64,000 nucleotides of DNA from an uncultured Prevotella sp. Its GTDB lineage: Bacteria > Bacteroidota > Bacteroidia > Bacteroidales > Bacteroidaceae. This document shows, piece after piece, positions 9,587 through 18,059 of this stretch. The stretch covers positions 1 through 64,000 of the forward strand of contig NZ_CAMJOS010000009.1 of assembly GCF_946407605.1 (NCBI RefSeq), in the 5' to 3' direction. Within the stretch, counting starts at the first letter, position 1. Every line of letters begins with the position of its first letter. Made by a program: the position numbers and the translations under genes. A model generated the notes under the pieces. That model was given only the letters and a program-made list of their open reading frames with translations, did not search any database and had not been told where the DNA came from.

Positions 9587-12048
9587 TTCTTGTCCTCTTT
9601 CTCTTTCTCGTCTTCGATTTCAAACTTCAGCGAATTCTTGACAATCTCATCAGTCAATGCCAAGTTCCATACGTCCTGCACATTCTCCACATAGTGGAAC
9701 TGAACCCCCTGTAGATACATCTCGGGTATCTCCAGAATGTCTTTCTTATTTTCCTGGCACATCACAATATCGGTGATACCAGCACGTTTTGCTGCCAGAA
9801 TCTTCTCCTTGATACCACCTACAGGTAGAACTTTACCACGTAAAGTAATCTCACCGGTCATCGCCATATTCTTACGTACTTTACGTTGGGTTAGGGCAGA
9901 AGCGATAGATGTGGCAATGGTGATACCTGCCGAAGGACCGTCTTTTGGGGTAGCACCTTCTGGCACATGGATATGAATGTTCCAGTTGTCAAAGATGCGG
10001 TAATCGATGTTGAGCTTCTCGGCATGGGCTTTCACATATTCCAGAGCCAACACCGCCGACTCCTTCATCACATCTCCTAGATTTCCGGTTAATGTCAGTT
10101 TCGAACCCTTTCCCTTCGAGAGTGATGTCTCGATGAACAATATCTCGCCACCTACACTGGTCCATGCCAGTCCTGTGACAACACCTGCATAGTCGTTGCC
10201 CTGATAGATGTCACGATAGAATGGCGGTTTGCCAAGCAGGTCTTCCAATGATTCAGGCGTAATTTTCCAGTTGTCAATGCTACCATTCATCTGGCGTCGG
10301 TAAGCCAATTTACGCATGGCTTTGTTAATCTGCTTCTCCAACTGTCTGACACCACTTTCACGTGTGTACTGTTCGATGATTTTCTCAATGGCGGCCTTGT
10401 TGAACTTAGGCTTGCTAGTCAGCATCTTCAGTCCGGTATTCTCCAGTTCCCTTGGTATCAGGTGACGCTTGGCAATTTCTATCTTTTCTTCTGTGATATA
10501 ACCACTCACCTCAATAACCTCCATGCGGTCGAGCAAGGGACGTGGAATAGTGCCGAGGTTGTTGGCTGTGGCAATAAAGAGTACCTTCGATAGATCATAG
10601 TCCACGTCAAGATAGTTGTCGTGGAAAGCTGTGTTCTGTTCGGGATCAAGCACTTCGAGCAGAGCTGAAGCTGGGTCGCCATTGATGGTGCCTTGTGTCA
10701 CTTTATCAATCTCGTCAAGGATGAATACGGGATTGCTTGAACCAGCTTTCTGAATGCTCTTGATGATGCGTCCGGGCATGGCACCGATATAAGTGCGACG
10801 GTGTCCACGAATCTCTGCCTCATCGTGCAGACCGCCCAATGATACACGTACATACTTACGCTTCATGGCCTCGGCAATAGACTTGCCAAGTGAGGTCTTA
10901 CCAACACCTGGAGGTCCATAAAGACAAATGATAGGACTCTTCAAATCGCCACGTAGTGAAAGAACTGCCATATATTCCAGAATACGTTCCTTCACCTTTT
11001 CCATGCCGTAATGGTCATGGTCTAAAATCTTCTGTGCACGTTGTAGGTTTAGGTCATCCTTGGTATAGTCATCCCAAGGCAACGAAACAAATGTCTGTAG
11101 ATAGTTTAACTGGACATTGAAATCAGGACTTTGTGGCTGGAGGTTATCCAATTTGTCTACTTCCTTATAGAAAGTGCGTGCAACATCGTCCGACCATTTC
11201 TTGTCCATGGCTTTGCGAAGCAACTCTGATTTCTCGGGTGACTGCTCGTTACCCATTTCAGCCTGCAGGTTCTTGATTTGCTGTTGCAGGAAGTAGTTCT
11301 TCTGTTGCTCGTCGATATCCTCACGGGTCTTATTACGGATATCCGTCTTTAGCTTCTGAAGGTTTATTTCGCGGTTTAGCGCTTTCATGGCACCAAAGAG
11401 CCGCTCCTTGACGGTTTCCACAGTCAATAGCTTGACTTTCTCCTGTATGGTGAAAGGCATGTTGGAACAGAGGAAACTCAGCATCATCTCGTCATTGTGG
11501 ATATTTCGGATGGCAAACATAGCCTCGTCGGGCATCTCATCAACCATTGAAATATAGCGTTCTGCCATATTCCGTAAGTCATCAATGGCGGTCTTCCATT
11601 CTTTGTCGTGCTTGTCGGGGTGCATCTCTGGCTTGGGCTCAACCTCACCTTCGAGATAAGGCATTAACTTGGTGAGACGTTTTAAATGAAAGCGTCCTAA
11701 TGCCTGCACTACAACCGTAGAGGAACCACCTGGCAGATTAAACTGCTTAACAACCTTAGCTGCCACGCCGTATTCAAAAAGGTCGCCTTCAACAGGCATT
11801 TCAATATCCGGATCACGTTGACATACAACACCTATCAAAGAACTAGTCTTCTCTGCCTGACGTACCAGTTTCATGCTTGACTCACGACCAAGCAGGATGG
11901 GCCATACGACGCCAGGGAATATCACAATGTTCCTGACAGGAAGGATGGGCAGAGTTGATGGGATTTCTCCATCAATCATGTCTGTGATATCTCCTTCCAA
12001 ATCGGCAATCATCGATATGGACTTAGTATTATACTGATTATCGTTCAT
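9583..12048 (-). CDS. lon: ATP-dependent protease Lon
   Basis: This is a cytoplasmic AAA+ serine protease that degrades misfolded and regulatory proteins. The order is the N-terminal LON substrate-binding domain (about 30-230), a coiled-coil helical region, an AAA+ module with Walker A GPPGVGKT and Walker B FILDEIDK, and a C-terminal protease domain with the catalytic Ser in DGPSAG and a Lys about 40 residues later. A short acidic/lysine tail follows. I choose the ATG at 12048 (MNDNQYNTK), preceded by an A/T-rich leader. The alternative ATG at 12066 lies only 11 bases from the -7 box. It is first in the run lon-tgt-lptG-helicase-clpC, so quality-control proteases share transcription. Confidence 0.94.
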   Translation of the reverse strand: MNDNQYNTKSISMIADLEGDITDMIDGEIPSTLPILPVRNIVIFPGVVWPILLGRESSMKLVRQAEKTSSLIGVVCQRDPDIEMPVEGDLFEYGVAAKVVKQFNLPGGSSTVVVQALGRFHLKRLTKLMPYLEGEVEPKPEMHPDKHDKEWKTAIDDLRNMAERYISMVDEMPDEAMFAIRNIHNDEMMLSFLCSNMPFTIQEKVKLLTVETVKERLFGAMKALNREINLQKLKTDIRNKTREDIDEQQKNYFLQQQIKNLQAEMGNEQSPEKSELLRKAMDKKWSDDVARTFYKEVDKLDNLQPQSPDFNVQLNYLQTFVSLPWDDYTKDDLNLQRAQKILDHDHYGMEKVKERILEYMAVLSLRGDLKSPIICLYGPPGVGKTSLGKSIAEAMKRKYVRVSLGGLHDEAEIRGHRRTYIGAMPGRIIKSIQKAGSSNPVFILDEIDKVTQGTINGDPASALLEVLDPEQNTAFHDNYLDVDYDLSKVLFIATANNLGTIPRPLLDRMEVIEVSGYITEEKIEIAKRHLIPRELENTGLKMLTSKPKFNKAAIEKIIEQYTRESGVRQLEKQINKAMRKLAYRRQMNGSIDNWKITPESLEDLLGKPPFYRDIYQGNDYAGVVTGLAWTSVGGEILFIETSLSKGKGSKLTLTGNLGDVMKESAVLALEYVKAHAEKLNIDYRIFDNWNIHIHVPEGATPKDGPSAGITIATSIASALTQRKVRKNMAMTGEITLRGKVLPVGGIKEKILAAKRAGITDIVMCQENKKDILEIPEMYLQGVQFHYVENVQDVWNLALTDEIVKNSLKFEIEDEKEKEDKK

Positions 12049-12076
12049 TTTAATTTTAAACTCCATAATTGGGGTG

Positions 12077-12084
12077 CAAAGTTA
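12077..12084 (-). promoter_or_regulatory. -7 box of the lon operon
   Basis: Minus strand TAACTTTG matches TAnnTTTG. The upstream -33 half is not a clear TTTG. It is back to back with the divergent trmN6 promoter, so both genes share a ~90-base control region. Confidence 0.55.
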
Positions 12085-12115
12085 CGAAAATTAATTGAAA
12101 AATGGCGATGTATTC

Positions 12116-12146
12116 ATTGATTATTAACAAAAAATGTATATCTTTG
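12116..12146 (+). promoter_or_regulatory. trmN6-like gene promoter
   Basis: ATTG (12116-12119), 19 bases, TATCTTTG (12139-12146). The ATG at 12156 follows only 9 bases later, so the transcript has almost no leader. Confidence 0.7.
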
Positions 12147-12155
12147 TGGCCGATT

Positions 12156-12851
12156 ATGGCAAATGAATACTTCAAATTCAAACAATTCACCATATGGCAA
12201 TCCGATTGCGCCATGAAAGTTGGAACAGACGGAACACTTCTTGGTGCATGGGCAGAAGGTGGTCAGAAGATTCTTGATATCGGCACTGGTACAGGACTTA
12301 TTGCACTGATGATGGCGCAACGTTTTCCCGAGTCATATATCACAGGAATAGATATCGACCCTGCTGCTGTTAGTCAGGCACGAATTAATGTTGCACATTC
12401 GCCCTTTGCCGACCATGTGGAAATACTTGAAGCCGATGCTCATGACTTCAATGGTACTTTTGATGCCATTGTCTCTAATCCTCCTTTTTTTGCTGATTCG
12501 TTAATATCTCCAGACTCCCGACGTTCTATAGCACGCCACAGTCTCTCCCTGACATATAAGGCGCTCTTCGAAACAGCTCGTAGATTATTGACGGAGCAGG
12601 GCATTATTTCTGTAGTAGTGCCGTTTGATTATGTACAGAAAGTCAAATCTGAAGCCGCACTAAGCGGTTTCTTTTTACATAGGGACTGGGCGGTCAAAAC
12701 CACGCCACACAAGAATATCCGACGCTTCCTGCTGTCCTTTGGTCTTCATAGTGTTAGGCACATAGATGCAGGCGTCGGAGTCTTAGAAGAGTCGCCGGGT
12801 CAACGTTCTGACTGGTATCGTCAGCTTACAGAAGCTTTCTATATTAAGTAG
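12156..12851 (+). CDS. trmN6: tRNA1(Val) (adenine37-N6)-methyltransferase, TrmN6/YfiC-like
   Basis: This is an S-adenosylmethionine-dependent methyltransferase that, in the characterised family, methylates A37 of tRNA-Val. The Rossmann fold shows the SAM loop LDIGTGTGLIALMMA (about 40-54), the acidic IDIDPAA ribose contact and the N6-adenine catalytic motif SNPPFF. Start 12156 (MANEYFKFKQF) is preferred over the track start at 12102, because the extra 18 codons overlap the promoter and family members begin at FxFKQF. The product is 231 aa, typical for YfiC. It stands alone, divergent from lon and convergent with the poly-His gene, 5 bases from its stop. Confidence 0.87.
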   Translation: MANEYFKFKQFTIWQSDCAMKVGTDGTLLGAWAEGGQKILDIGTGTGLIALMMAQRFPESYITGIDIDPAAVSQARINVAHSPFADHVEILEADAHDFNGTFDAIVSNPPFFADSLISPDSRRSIARHSLSLTYKALFETARRLLTEQGIISVVVPFDYVQKVKSEAALSGFFLHRDWAVKTTPHKNIRRFLLSFGLHSVRHIDAGVGVLEESPGQRSDWYRQLTEAFYIK

Positions 12852-12856
12852 GGCTT

Positions 12857-13066
12857 TTAGTCCATTTTGTATACGATGACAACAGCGATGAACAGTAAGA
12901 TTGCTACAATGCAAAGAATTCTGAACAGCCATTTTTGAATTATTCTTTTTCTTTGTATTGCCAACAGACTGTCTCTCTTGAACTTAGATGCGCCATCCAT
13001 TTTGTGGTGATGATGGTGGTGCTCGTGATGTTCGTGATGATGATGATGATGTTCTTGTTCAGCCAT
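12857..13066 (-). CDS. small poly-histidine membrane protein
   Basis: The 69-residue protein opens with MAEQ and then a run made almost entirely of histidine, interrupted by Glu (HHHHHHEHHEHHHHHH, about 6-21). A basic stretch (FKRDSLLAIQRKRIIQK) and one hydrophobic helix (about 47-66) follow. The helix and positive flank predict a membrane anchor with the His tract on the cytoplasmic side (inference). Such a tract would bind Ni, Zn, Co or Cu, but no function is known to me. The ATG lies two bases after the GH106 stop (TAAAAATG), so it is translated from the same operon. It is not a cloning tag: the codons mix CAT and CAC, and the gene is embedded in native context. Confidence 0.75.
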   Translation of the reverse strand: MAEQEHHHHHHEHHEHHHHHHKMDGASKFKRDSLLAIQRKRIIQKWLFRILCIVAILLFIAVVIVYKMD

Positions 13067-13068
13067 TT

Positions 13069-15603
13069 TTATTGAAGTTTTTTAATTATTATTTCAGAGT
13101 TTAAACCGCTAGGAACAGGTTCCCATTGGTCGTATGTTGTCTTTTTGTAATTAATGTCCACGACATTGATTTCCTCCATCTTACGCCATTTTACGCCCAG
13201 ACGGTCCAGGTCGGCAATGCGATTAGCTGGTAGGTTGGTCACCTCGATGCGTATTTCGTTGTCACCGGCTTTCAGCGTTTGCTGACAGTCGAGCACAAAA
13301 GGCACACTCCATGCGCAGCCAATGAATTGTCCGTTAATGTAGACACGGGCCGACTCGCGGACGTCGCCGAGGTCTATCACCCATTTGCCTTCTTTATAGT
13401 TTCCCTTGGGAAGCCTGAATGTCGTGGTATAGACGCCAGTACCCATAAGTATCTTGGTCTGTTCATCCAATCCTTCCCATGTTTGTAACTGCTGAAGTTG
13501 ATAGGTCTTGCTGACAACTGGCTCACATTCTGTAAAAGAAAGCGTCCAAGGTCCGCTGATTGTTATAGTCTCTATAGTTTTATTTGCTATATTGACTCCA
13601 CAATTATTATCAAGAGTTTCGTCGAATGTCTGAAGAATCATGGATTCTCCACTATGCAAACAGATGTCAAGGCCTTCACGATCGAAAACTGCATCATAGA
13701 TGTCTCCGTTCAGTGGATTAAACCACTTGGCATCCTTAAAAGGAACAGCTAAAGGCACCTTCTGGTGGATGTCCTCAGGCGTCAGGTTGGCTATGAAATA
13801 GTGATAGCCATTGACGTTCTTACGGCGTATAGCTTTCAGTCCACACTTCGTCTTCATCAGTTCCGGCTTTGCCGCTGTCTGAAGAGAGGTAGCATCAATC
13901 TGATAAAAGATATGCGCACCTTGGGCTTTCAGTTGTGCAATATGCTGTTTAACTGGCTCAGGCATGTTATCTGAACCTGGAATAATCAATCCTTTGTATT
14001 GAGTGCCAGCAGCAGTCTCCACCCTGCCATCTTTATATGTTACACCCATCAATAGACGCTCGGAGATATAGTCACAGTCGAATCCGGCACGATCTATGTT
14101 GAGGATGGTCTTGATAAAGTCTGGTGCTAAACGCCCCATTTCATGAATGGAGAATTGCATCAATAATTTATTGATATTCTTTTTCCACATGTCGCGAATG
14201 GGTAGCAATACGAGGAAATCGTTGTCGGGTTGTCCCATTTGCAGGAAACTCTGACAACGGGTAACGTAATCCATAAAGTAAGGAGCGTCGCGCCAGATGC
14301 TGTTGGTAGGACTCATGTCAATCGAAGCATAGAACTTCCATCCAGGCCATTTATCGTCCTTAGGAGAATAGCAGGTGCCGTGAAAGAACATGTGGTTGAC
14401 ACCAGCGCAAAACATTAGGTCGAGGTCGGGTTTTAGTTGCGATAGACTGGTACGGAAGTGCTCCGTAAGCCATGTGAATGTTTCGCTCGAGGTGTAGGGC
14501 TTTCCACAGACATGAGCTGCTGAAGGCGCATACTTGAACATTGAGTAGTCTGAGTCATTTTTTCGGGTTTTGCCTGGATCAGTGCGCAGTCCCTTGATGC
14601 CGAACTCTGAGAGTCCGAAACCCTCTATTTCGGGGATGTCAACAGCAGCGTAGCAGTCGATGAGGTTCGCGGGTGAACCATGAGCCTGATTCCTTGTGAT
14701 GGCCCCGTGCTTATGTGCCCAAGTTGTCCATTGCTCGGTAAAGTTTTCTAATAATAGGTCGCCAAGAGTCTCGCGATAGTCGCTTAATACTTTTGGGTCG
14801 TTTTCTAGCAGTTCCGGTAATTTTTCTTCTAGCTTATAACCACGGCGTTTCTCGAATTCTGCAAATAGTGTCGGTGTCCATGTGGCATCGGCTACCTCAT
14901 ACGAGTCATTGAAGAATGTGTGAGGGTAGGGGGTCTTTGTTCTCTCGAAGGCTTCTTCGATATGATGTAGATAGTTTGCCACAGCCTTATGGTCAAAATG
15001 ATCAATAACGAGACCTTCACCACCAGGGGCAGCACGTTTCACTCTCATTATGCCAAACTTACTGTAAAGAGCAATGACACGCACCCGACCGTCGGCCTGT
15101 GGGAACGTTTTTTGCAATTCGAAGCGACTATTTCTCTGATCCTTAAGTGGTAACGTAAGAATCACTCCATTAGCAGCGAGTTCGTCGGCACCCTCCTTAC
15201 TCATCAGGGTGTCGACAAATACCATCTTTGATGCACTCTCCTCTAATGGCACCCAAGGCCCTCCGAAGGGCCAACCCGTACCTGTGGCCATATCCACTTC
15301 TATGCCGTTCCGGTCAGCTTGTTCAATGGTGTGGCGTAATATTGCCATCCATGCATCAGACAAATAGGTAATGTTATTCGCTTGGTTACCTTGAACACCA
15401 TATATTGGTGTGATTTCTACAGCTCCGATACCGTGTTCTCCATATTCTGAAAGATTCCATTTCAGATTCTCTTGATCCACAGCAGAGCCCAGCCACCACC
15501 AGCGTGTGCCAGGTCTGGCCTCCGTTGTTATCGTAGGCCACGACTGTGCTTCGACAGTCAGTGTTAGCATGGAAAGTGCTATGGCGGAGAGAATCTTTTT
15601 CAT
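13069..15603 (-). CDS. glycoside hydrolase family 106 alpha-L-rhamnosidase
   Basis: This is a secreted enzyme that removes terminal L-rhamnose, probably from pectic rhamnogalacturonan. An N-terminal signal peptide (KKILSAIALSMLTLTVEAQ) is followed by the GH106 start RPGTRWWWLGSAV, then GIGAVEITPIYG and ATGTGWPFGGPWVP, all characteristic of the family. The C-terminal region (about 690-844) is a beta-sandwich with galactose-binding-like features (GVYTTTFRLPKG, RVYINGQFIG). Length 844 aa fits; many relatives are longer. It lies 3 bases downstream of a CE12-type rhamnogalacturonan acetylesterase, which supports pectin as substrate. No SusC/SusD pair is nearby, so this is a partial utilisation locus. 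Confidence 0.9.
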   Translation of the reverse strand: MKKILSAIALSMLTLTVEAQSWPTITTEARPGTRWWWLGSAVDQENLKWNLSEYGEHGIGAVEITPIYGVQGNQANNITYLSDAWMAILRHTIEQADRNGIEVDMATGTGWPFGGPWVPLEESASKMVFVDTLMSKEGADELAANGVILTLPLKDQRNSRFELQKTFPQADGRVRVIALYSKFGIMRVKRAAPGGEGLVIDHFDHKAVANYLHHIEEAFERTKTPYPHTFFNDSYEVADATWTPTLFAEFEKRRGYKLEEKLPELLENDPKVLSDYRETLGDLLLENFTEQWTTWAHKHGAITRNQAHGSPANLIDCYAAVDIPEIEGFGLSEFGIKGLRTDPGKTRKNDSDYSMFKYAPSAAHVCGKPYTSSETFTWLTEHFRTSLSQLKPDLDLMFCAGVNHMFFHGTCYSPKDDKWPGWKFYASIDMSPTNSIWRDAPYFMDYVTRCQSFLQMGQPDNDFLVLLPIRDMWKKNINKLLMQFSIHEMGRLAPDFIKTILNIDRAGFDCDYISERLLMGVTYKDGRVETAAGTQYKGLIIPGSDNMPEPVKQHIAQLKAQGAHIFYQIDATSLQTAAKPELMKTKCGLKAIRRKNVNGYHYFIANLTPEDIHQKVPLAVPFKDAKWFNPLNGDIYDAVFDREGLDICLHSGESMILQTFDETLDNNCGVNIANKTIETITISGPWTLSFTECEPVVSKTYQLQQLQTWEGLDEQTKILMGTGVYTTTFRLPKGNYKEGKWVIDLGDVRESARVYINGQFIGCAWSVPFVLDCQQTLKAGDNEIRIEVTNLPANRIADLDRLGVKWRKMEEINVVDINYKKTTYDQWEPVPSGLNSEIIIKKLQ

Positions 15604-15606
15604 ATT

Positions 15607-16836
15607 TTAATTACCATCGGGTTTCACGTTCTCAACGATAGGTGATGGTGCCCATTGGAAAGTGCGCCAATCATCGGGCTGTGCAGGGTTGAAGTCCTGC
15701 CAATCAGGACGAAGGTATTTGATAATCGGTAGCTGGAGCTGTTTCATACCCATCACTACACATTTTGCCACTTCGTATGCGCCATAGGGGTTGAAGTGTG
15801 TGTTGTCGGCCAGTTCCCGTCCGTACATCTCTTTAGGATAATGTACCAGTGCTCGTTTGGAATCTTCAAATCCCAGTGTCTCGAAGAATACCTTCGTCAT
15901 TTGGTTCAGATCTATTAATGGTACATTCTCCTTCTCTGCTACCATCTTCATGGCTGCGGGGAAGTCACCATGAGTATTGCGTAGTGTTTGATGGTCATCA
16001 TTGAAAGCTCTACGCTGAGTGGGTGTGCAGAACACAATCTCTGCTCCTTTTCCTCGAACTTGATCAATGAATATCTTCAACTGGTACTGATAGTGGTACC
16101 ATGCACCGTCGCCTGGTGCCTTTTCTTTCTCGTCGTTATGTCCGAATTCCACAAAGACATAGTCGCCATGCTTTAGGGAAGTGAGAATCTTATTCAGTCG
16201 CTGCGATGCAATGAAGGAACGAGCTGTGAGACCACTTTCGGCATGATTGCTGATAGCTACCTCAGGACCGAACCAGCGGGTAATCATTTGTCCCCAAGAT
16301 GCCCACGGCTCGTAGTTCTGGTCAACCACAGTGGAATTACCACATAGGTAAATGGTTGGCACGTCGACCTTTTCAATATGGATGCTCTTGACGGCAGGCA
16401 ACGCACCGTTGAACTCCAATGTCAATTTCTCGTCCCAAACGAAATAGTCCTTTTCGCGGTCTTTAATCTTGACGTTCTTGCCTTCCTCGATATATGGCGA
16501 ACGCTTATTGACCACAAATGTCACCTCCTGCGTGTCTTTAGCGTTCTTAGTAGTTATATTGTCCATCATCAATCGGCGACCTTCAGCTCTGACGGTGGTG
16601 TCAGAATTTTTTTTGCCTCCCAGCACAACAGTGACTCGATAGTTGCCGTCGGGGACCGCCACAGAGAAGAAGAATGGCAATGACGGCTTCTTTTTATCAG
16701 GCGATGGCAGTATGTCATATCCATAGCCGTTTTGGCTGTCATACCGAGGTTGCGGCTTCGTCATGTCGAAGTCGAAGGTCTGAGCATTCATGAATAATGG
16801 CAACATTGCCAGTAGTATGGATATCGTTTTTTTCAT
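15607..16836 (-). CDS. rhamnogalacturonan acetylesterase-like SGNH hydrolase (CE12)
   Basis: This is a secreted serine esterase that strips acetyl groups from pectic rhamnogalacturonan so that glycosidases can act. A signal peptide ends at about residue 18 (MLPLFMNAQ). Residues about 20-150 form a beta-sandwich of carbohydrate-binding type. The SGNH domain then shows block I YLCGNSTVVDQ (Ser nucleophile), the block III-type EFGHND and the C-terminal catalytic pair DNTHFNPYGA (Asp and His). This matches YesT/RGAE-type enzymes. It is first in the operon with GH106 and the poly-His protein, behind a strong promoter at 16870-16900. Confidence 0.87.
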   Translation of the reverse strand: MKKTISILLAMLPLFMNAQTFDFDMTKPQPRYDSQNGYGYDILPSPDKKKPSLPFFFSVAVPDGNYRVTVVLGGKKNSDTTVRAEGRRLMMDNITTKNAKDTQEVTFVVNKRSPYIEEGKNVKIKDREKDYFVWDEKLTLEFNGALPAVKSIHIEKVDVPTIYLCGNSTVVDQNYEPWASWGQMITRWFGPEVAISNHAESGLTARSFIASQRLNKILTSLKHGDYVFVEFGHNDEKEKAPGDGAWYHYQYQLKIFIDQVRGKGAEIVFCTPTQRRAFNDDHQTLRNTHGDFPAAMKMVAEKENVPLIDLNQMTKVFFETLGFEDSKRALVHYPKEMYGRELADNTHFNPYGAYEVAKCVVMGMKQLQLPIIKYLRPDWQDFNPAQPDDWRTFQWAPSPIVENVKPDGN

Positions 16837-16869
16837 TATAAATATGAGCCACTCTTAAATGTCTGGCTG

Positions 16870-16900
16870 CAAAAGTACTCCTTTTTTTTCAATCAGCAAA
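16870..16900 (-). promoter_or_regulatory. promoter of the pectin-type operon
   Basis: Minus strand TTTG (16900-16897), 19-base spacer, TACTTTTG (16877-16870): full consensus. It is divergent from the nuo promoter. Confidence 0.78.
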
Positions 16901-16942
16901 AAGATTTTGATAAAATATGTCTTTTGTTTGCAAATAAATTAC

Positions 16943-16950
16943 TACCTTTG
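16943..16950 (+). promoter_or_regulatory. -7 box of the nuo operon
   Basis: TACCTTTG, 46 bases before nuoA. TTTG copies upstream are at 12 and 16 bases rather than 19-21, so the -33 element is imperfect. Confidence 0.6.
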
Positions 16951-16995
16951 CAGCGTTTTAAAGTGAACAATATTGTTATAACACTAAATACTTTT

Positions 16996-17346
16996 ATGAA
17001 TTTCACAATGTTAATCACCGTCCTGGTGACGGCTATTACACTGGTGGCATCAGCCTATGTAATGGCGAAACTATTGGGCCCGCGCTCTTATAATAAGATT
17101 AAGGGAGAACCGTTCGAATGCGGTATTCCTACGCACGGCACCAGTTGGATTCCCATCAACGTAGGCTATTATTTGTTTGCCATCCTCTTTCTCATGTTCG
17201 ATGTGGAAACGGTGTTTCTATATCCGTGGGCAGTCGTTGTGAAGGACTTTGGTGCGTCAGCTTTGCTGTCAATCGGGTTCTTCTTGGTAGTATTAGTATT
17301 TGGCCTGGCTTATGCTTGGCGGAAAGGAGCACTGGAATGGAAGTAA
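16996..17346 (+). CDS. nuoA: NADH-quinone oxidoreductase subunit A
   Basis: This is a small membrane subunit at the joint between the peripheral and membrane arms of complex I. The 116-residue product has three transmembrane helices and the conserved cytoplasmic loop KGEPFECGIP, followed by the acidic second helix (FAILFLMFDVETVFLYPWA), both diagnostic of NuoA/ND3. I start at ATG 16996 (MNFTMLITVL); the longer track ORF begins with TTG near the promoter. Its stop overlaps the nuoB start by 10 bases. Confidence 0.95.
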   Translation: MNFTMLITVLVTAITLVASAYVMAKLLGPRSYNKIKGEPFECGIPTHGTSWIPINVGYYLFAILFLMFDVETVFLYPWAVVVKDFGASALLSIGFFLVVLVFGLAYAWRKGALEWK

Positions 17347-18059
17347 GAAAACCGAAAATCAAGTCTTTGCCCTACGACGAGTTTAAGGATAACGAGTCGT
17401 TGGAGAAGATTGTTGACGAACTCCATGAGGGTGGTGTCAACGTGGTAACCGGCAATCTGGATTCGCTGATAAATTGGGGCCGCAGCAATTCATTGTGGTC
17501 ACTGACCTTCGCAACCAGTTGCTGTGGTATCGAGTTTATGGCTTGTGGCTGTTCTCGTTATGACTTTTCGCGTTTTGGCTTTGAGGTGACTCGTAACTCA
17601 CCCCGTCAGGCTGATCTCATCATGTGTGCAGGTACTATCACTCACAAGATGGCTCCTGCCCTCAAGCGTCTTTACGATGAGATGGCTGAGCCTAAGTATG
17701 TGGTGGCTGTTGGCGGTTGTGCCATTAGTGGTGGTCCGTTCAAGCAGAGCTACCATGTAGTGAAGGGCATCGAGGAGATAGTTCCCGTCGATGTGTTCAT
17801 TCCAGGCTGTCCTCCTCGTCCTGAGGCTATCCTCTATGGCATGATGCAGTTGCAGCGTAAAGTAAAAATCGAGAAGTTCTTCGGTGGTGCTAACCATAAA
17901 CAGACCAAGGCAGAGGCAGAGTTGGGTGTTTCCAATGAGGAACTGATGTATGGTCGTGGAGGTAAGAAACCCATTGTGGTGACTGAGGTACCCCAGGAGT
18001 TTATCACTGAACTCTCTGAGAATACAGAGAACAACAAAGGAAAGGAGGAAGCAAAATGA
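17337..18059 (+). CDS. nuoB: NADH-quinone oxidoreductase subunit B
   Basis: This subunit carries the terminal Fe-S cluster N2, which passes electrons to quinone. It has the adjacent cysteines SCCGIEFMACG, then VGGCAISGG and PGCPPRPEAILYG, supplying the four cluster ligands. The product is 240 aa from ATG 17337 (MEVRKPKIK), with a C-terminal extension of about 50 charged residues beyond the core. The track line beginning at 17118 adds out-of-frame nuoA sequence and is not real at its start. It overlaps nuoA by 10 bases and nuoCD by 4. Confidence 0.95.
   Translation: MEVRKPKIKSLPYDEFKDNESLEKIVDELHEGGVNVVTGNLDSLINWGRSNSLWSLTFATSCCGIEFMACGCSRYDFSRFGFEVTRNSPRQADLIMCAGTITHKMAPALKRLYDEMAEPKYVVAVGGCAISGGPFKQSYHVVKGIEEIVPVDVFIPGCPPRPEAILYGMMQLQRKVKIEKFFGGANHKQTKAEAELGVSNEELMYGRGGKKPIVVTEVPQEFITELSENTENNKGKEEAK

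Noticed and set aside
17118-17336. N-terminal extension of nuoB in the ORF track
   Set aside because: It is out-of-frame nuoA sequence; nuoB starts at the ATG at 17337.
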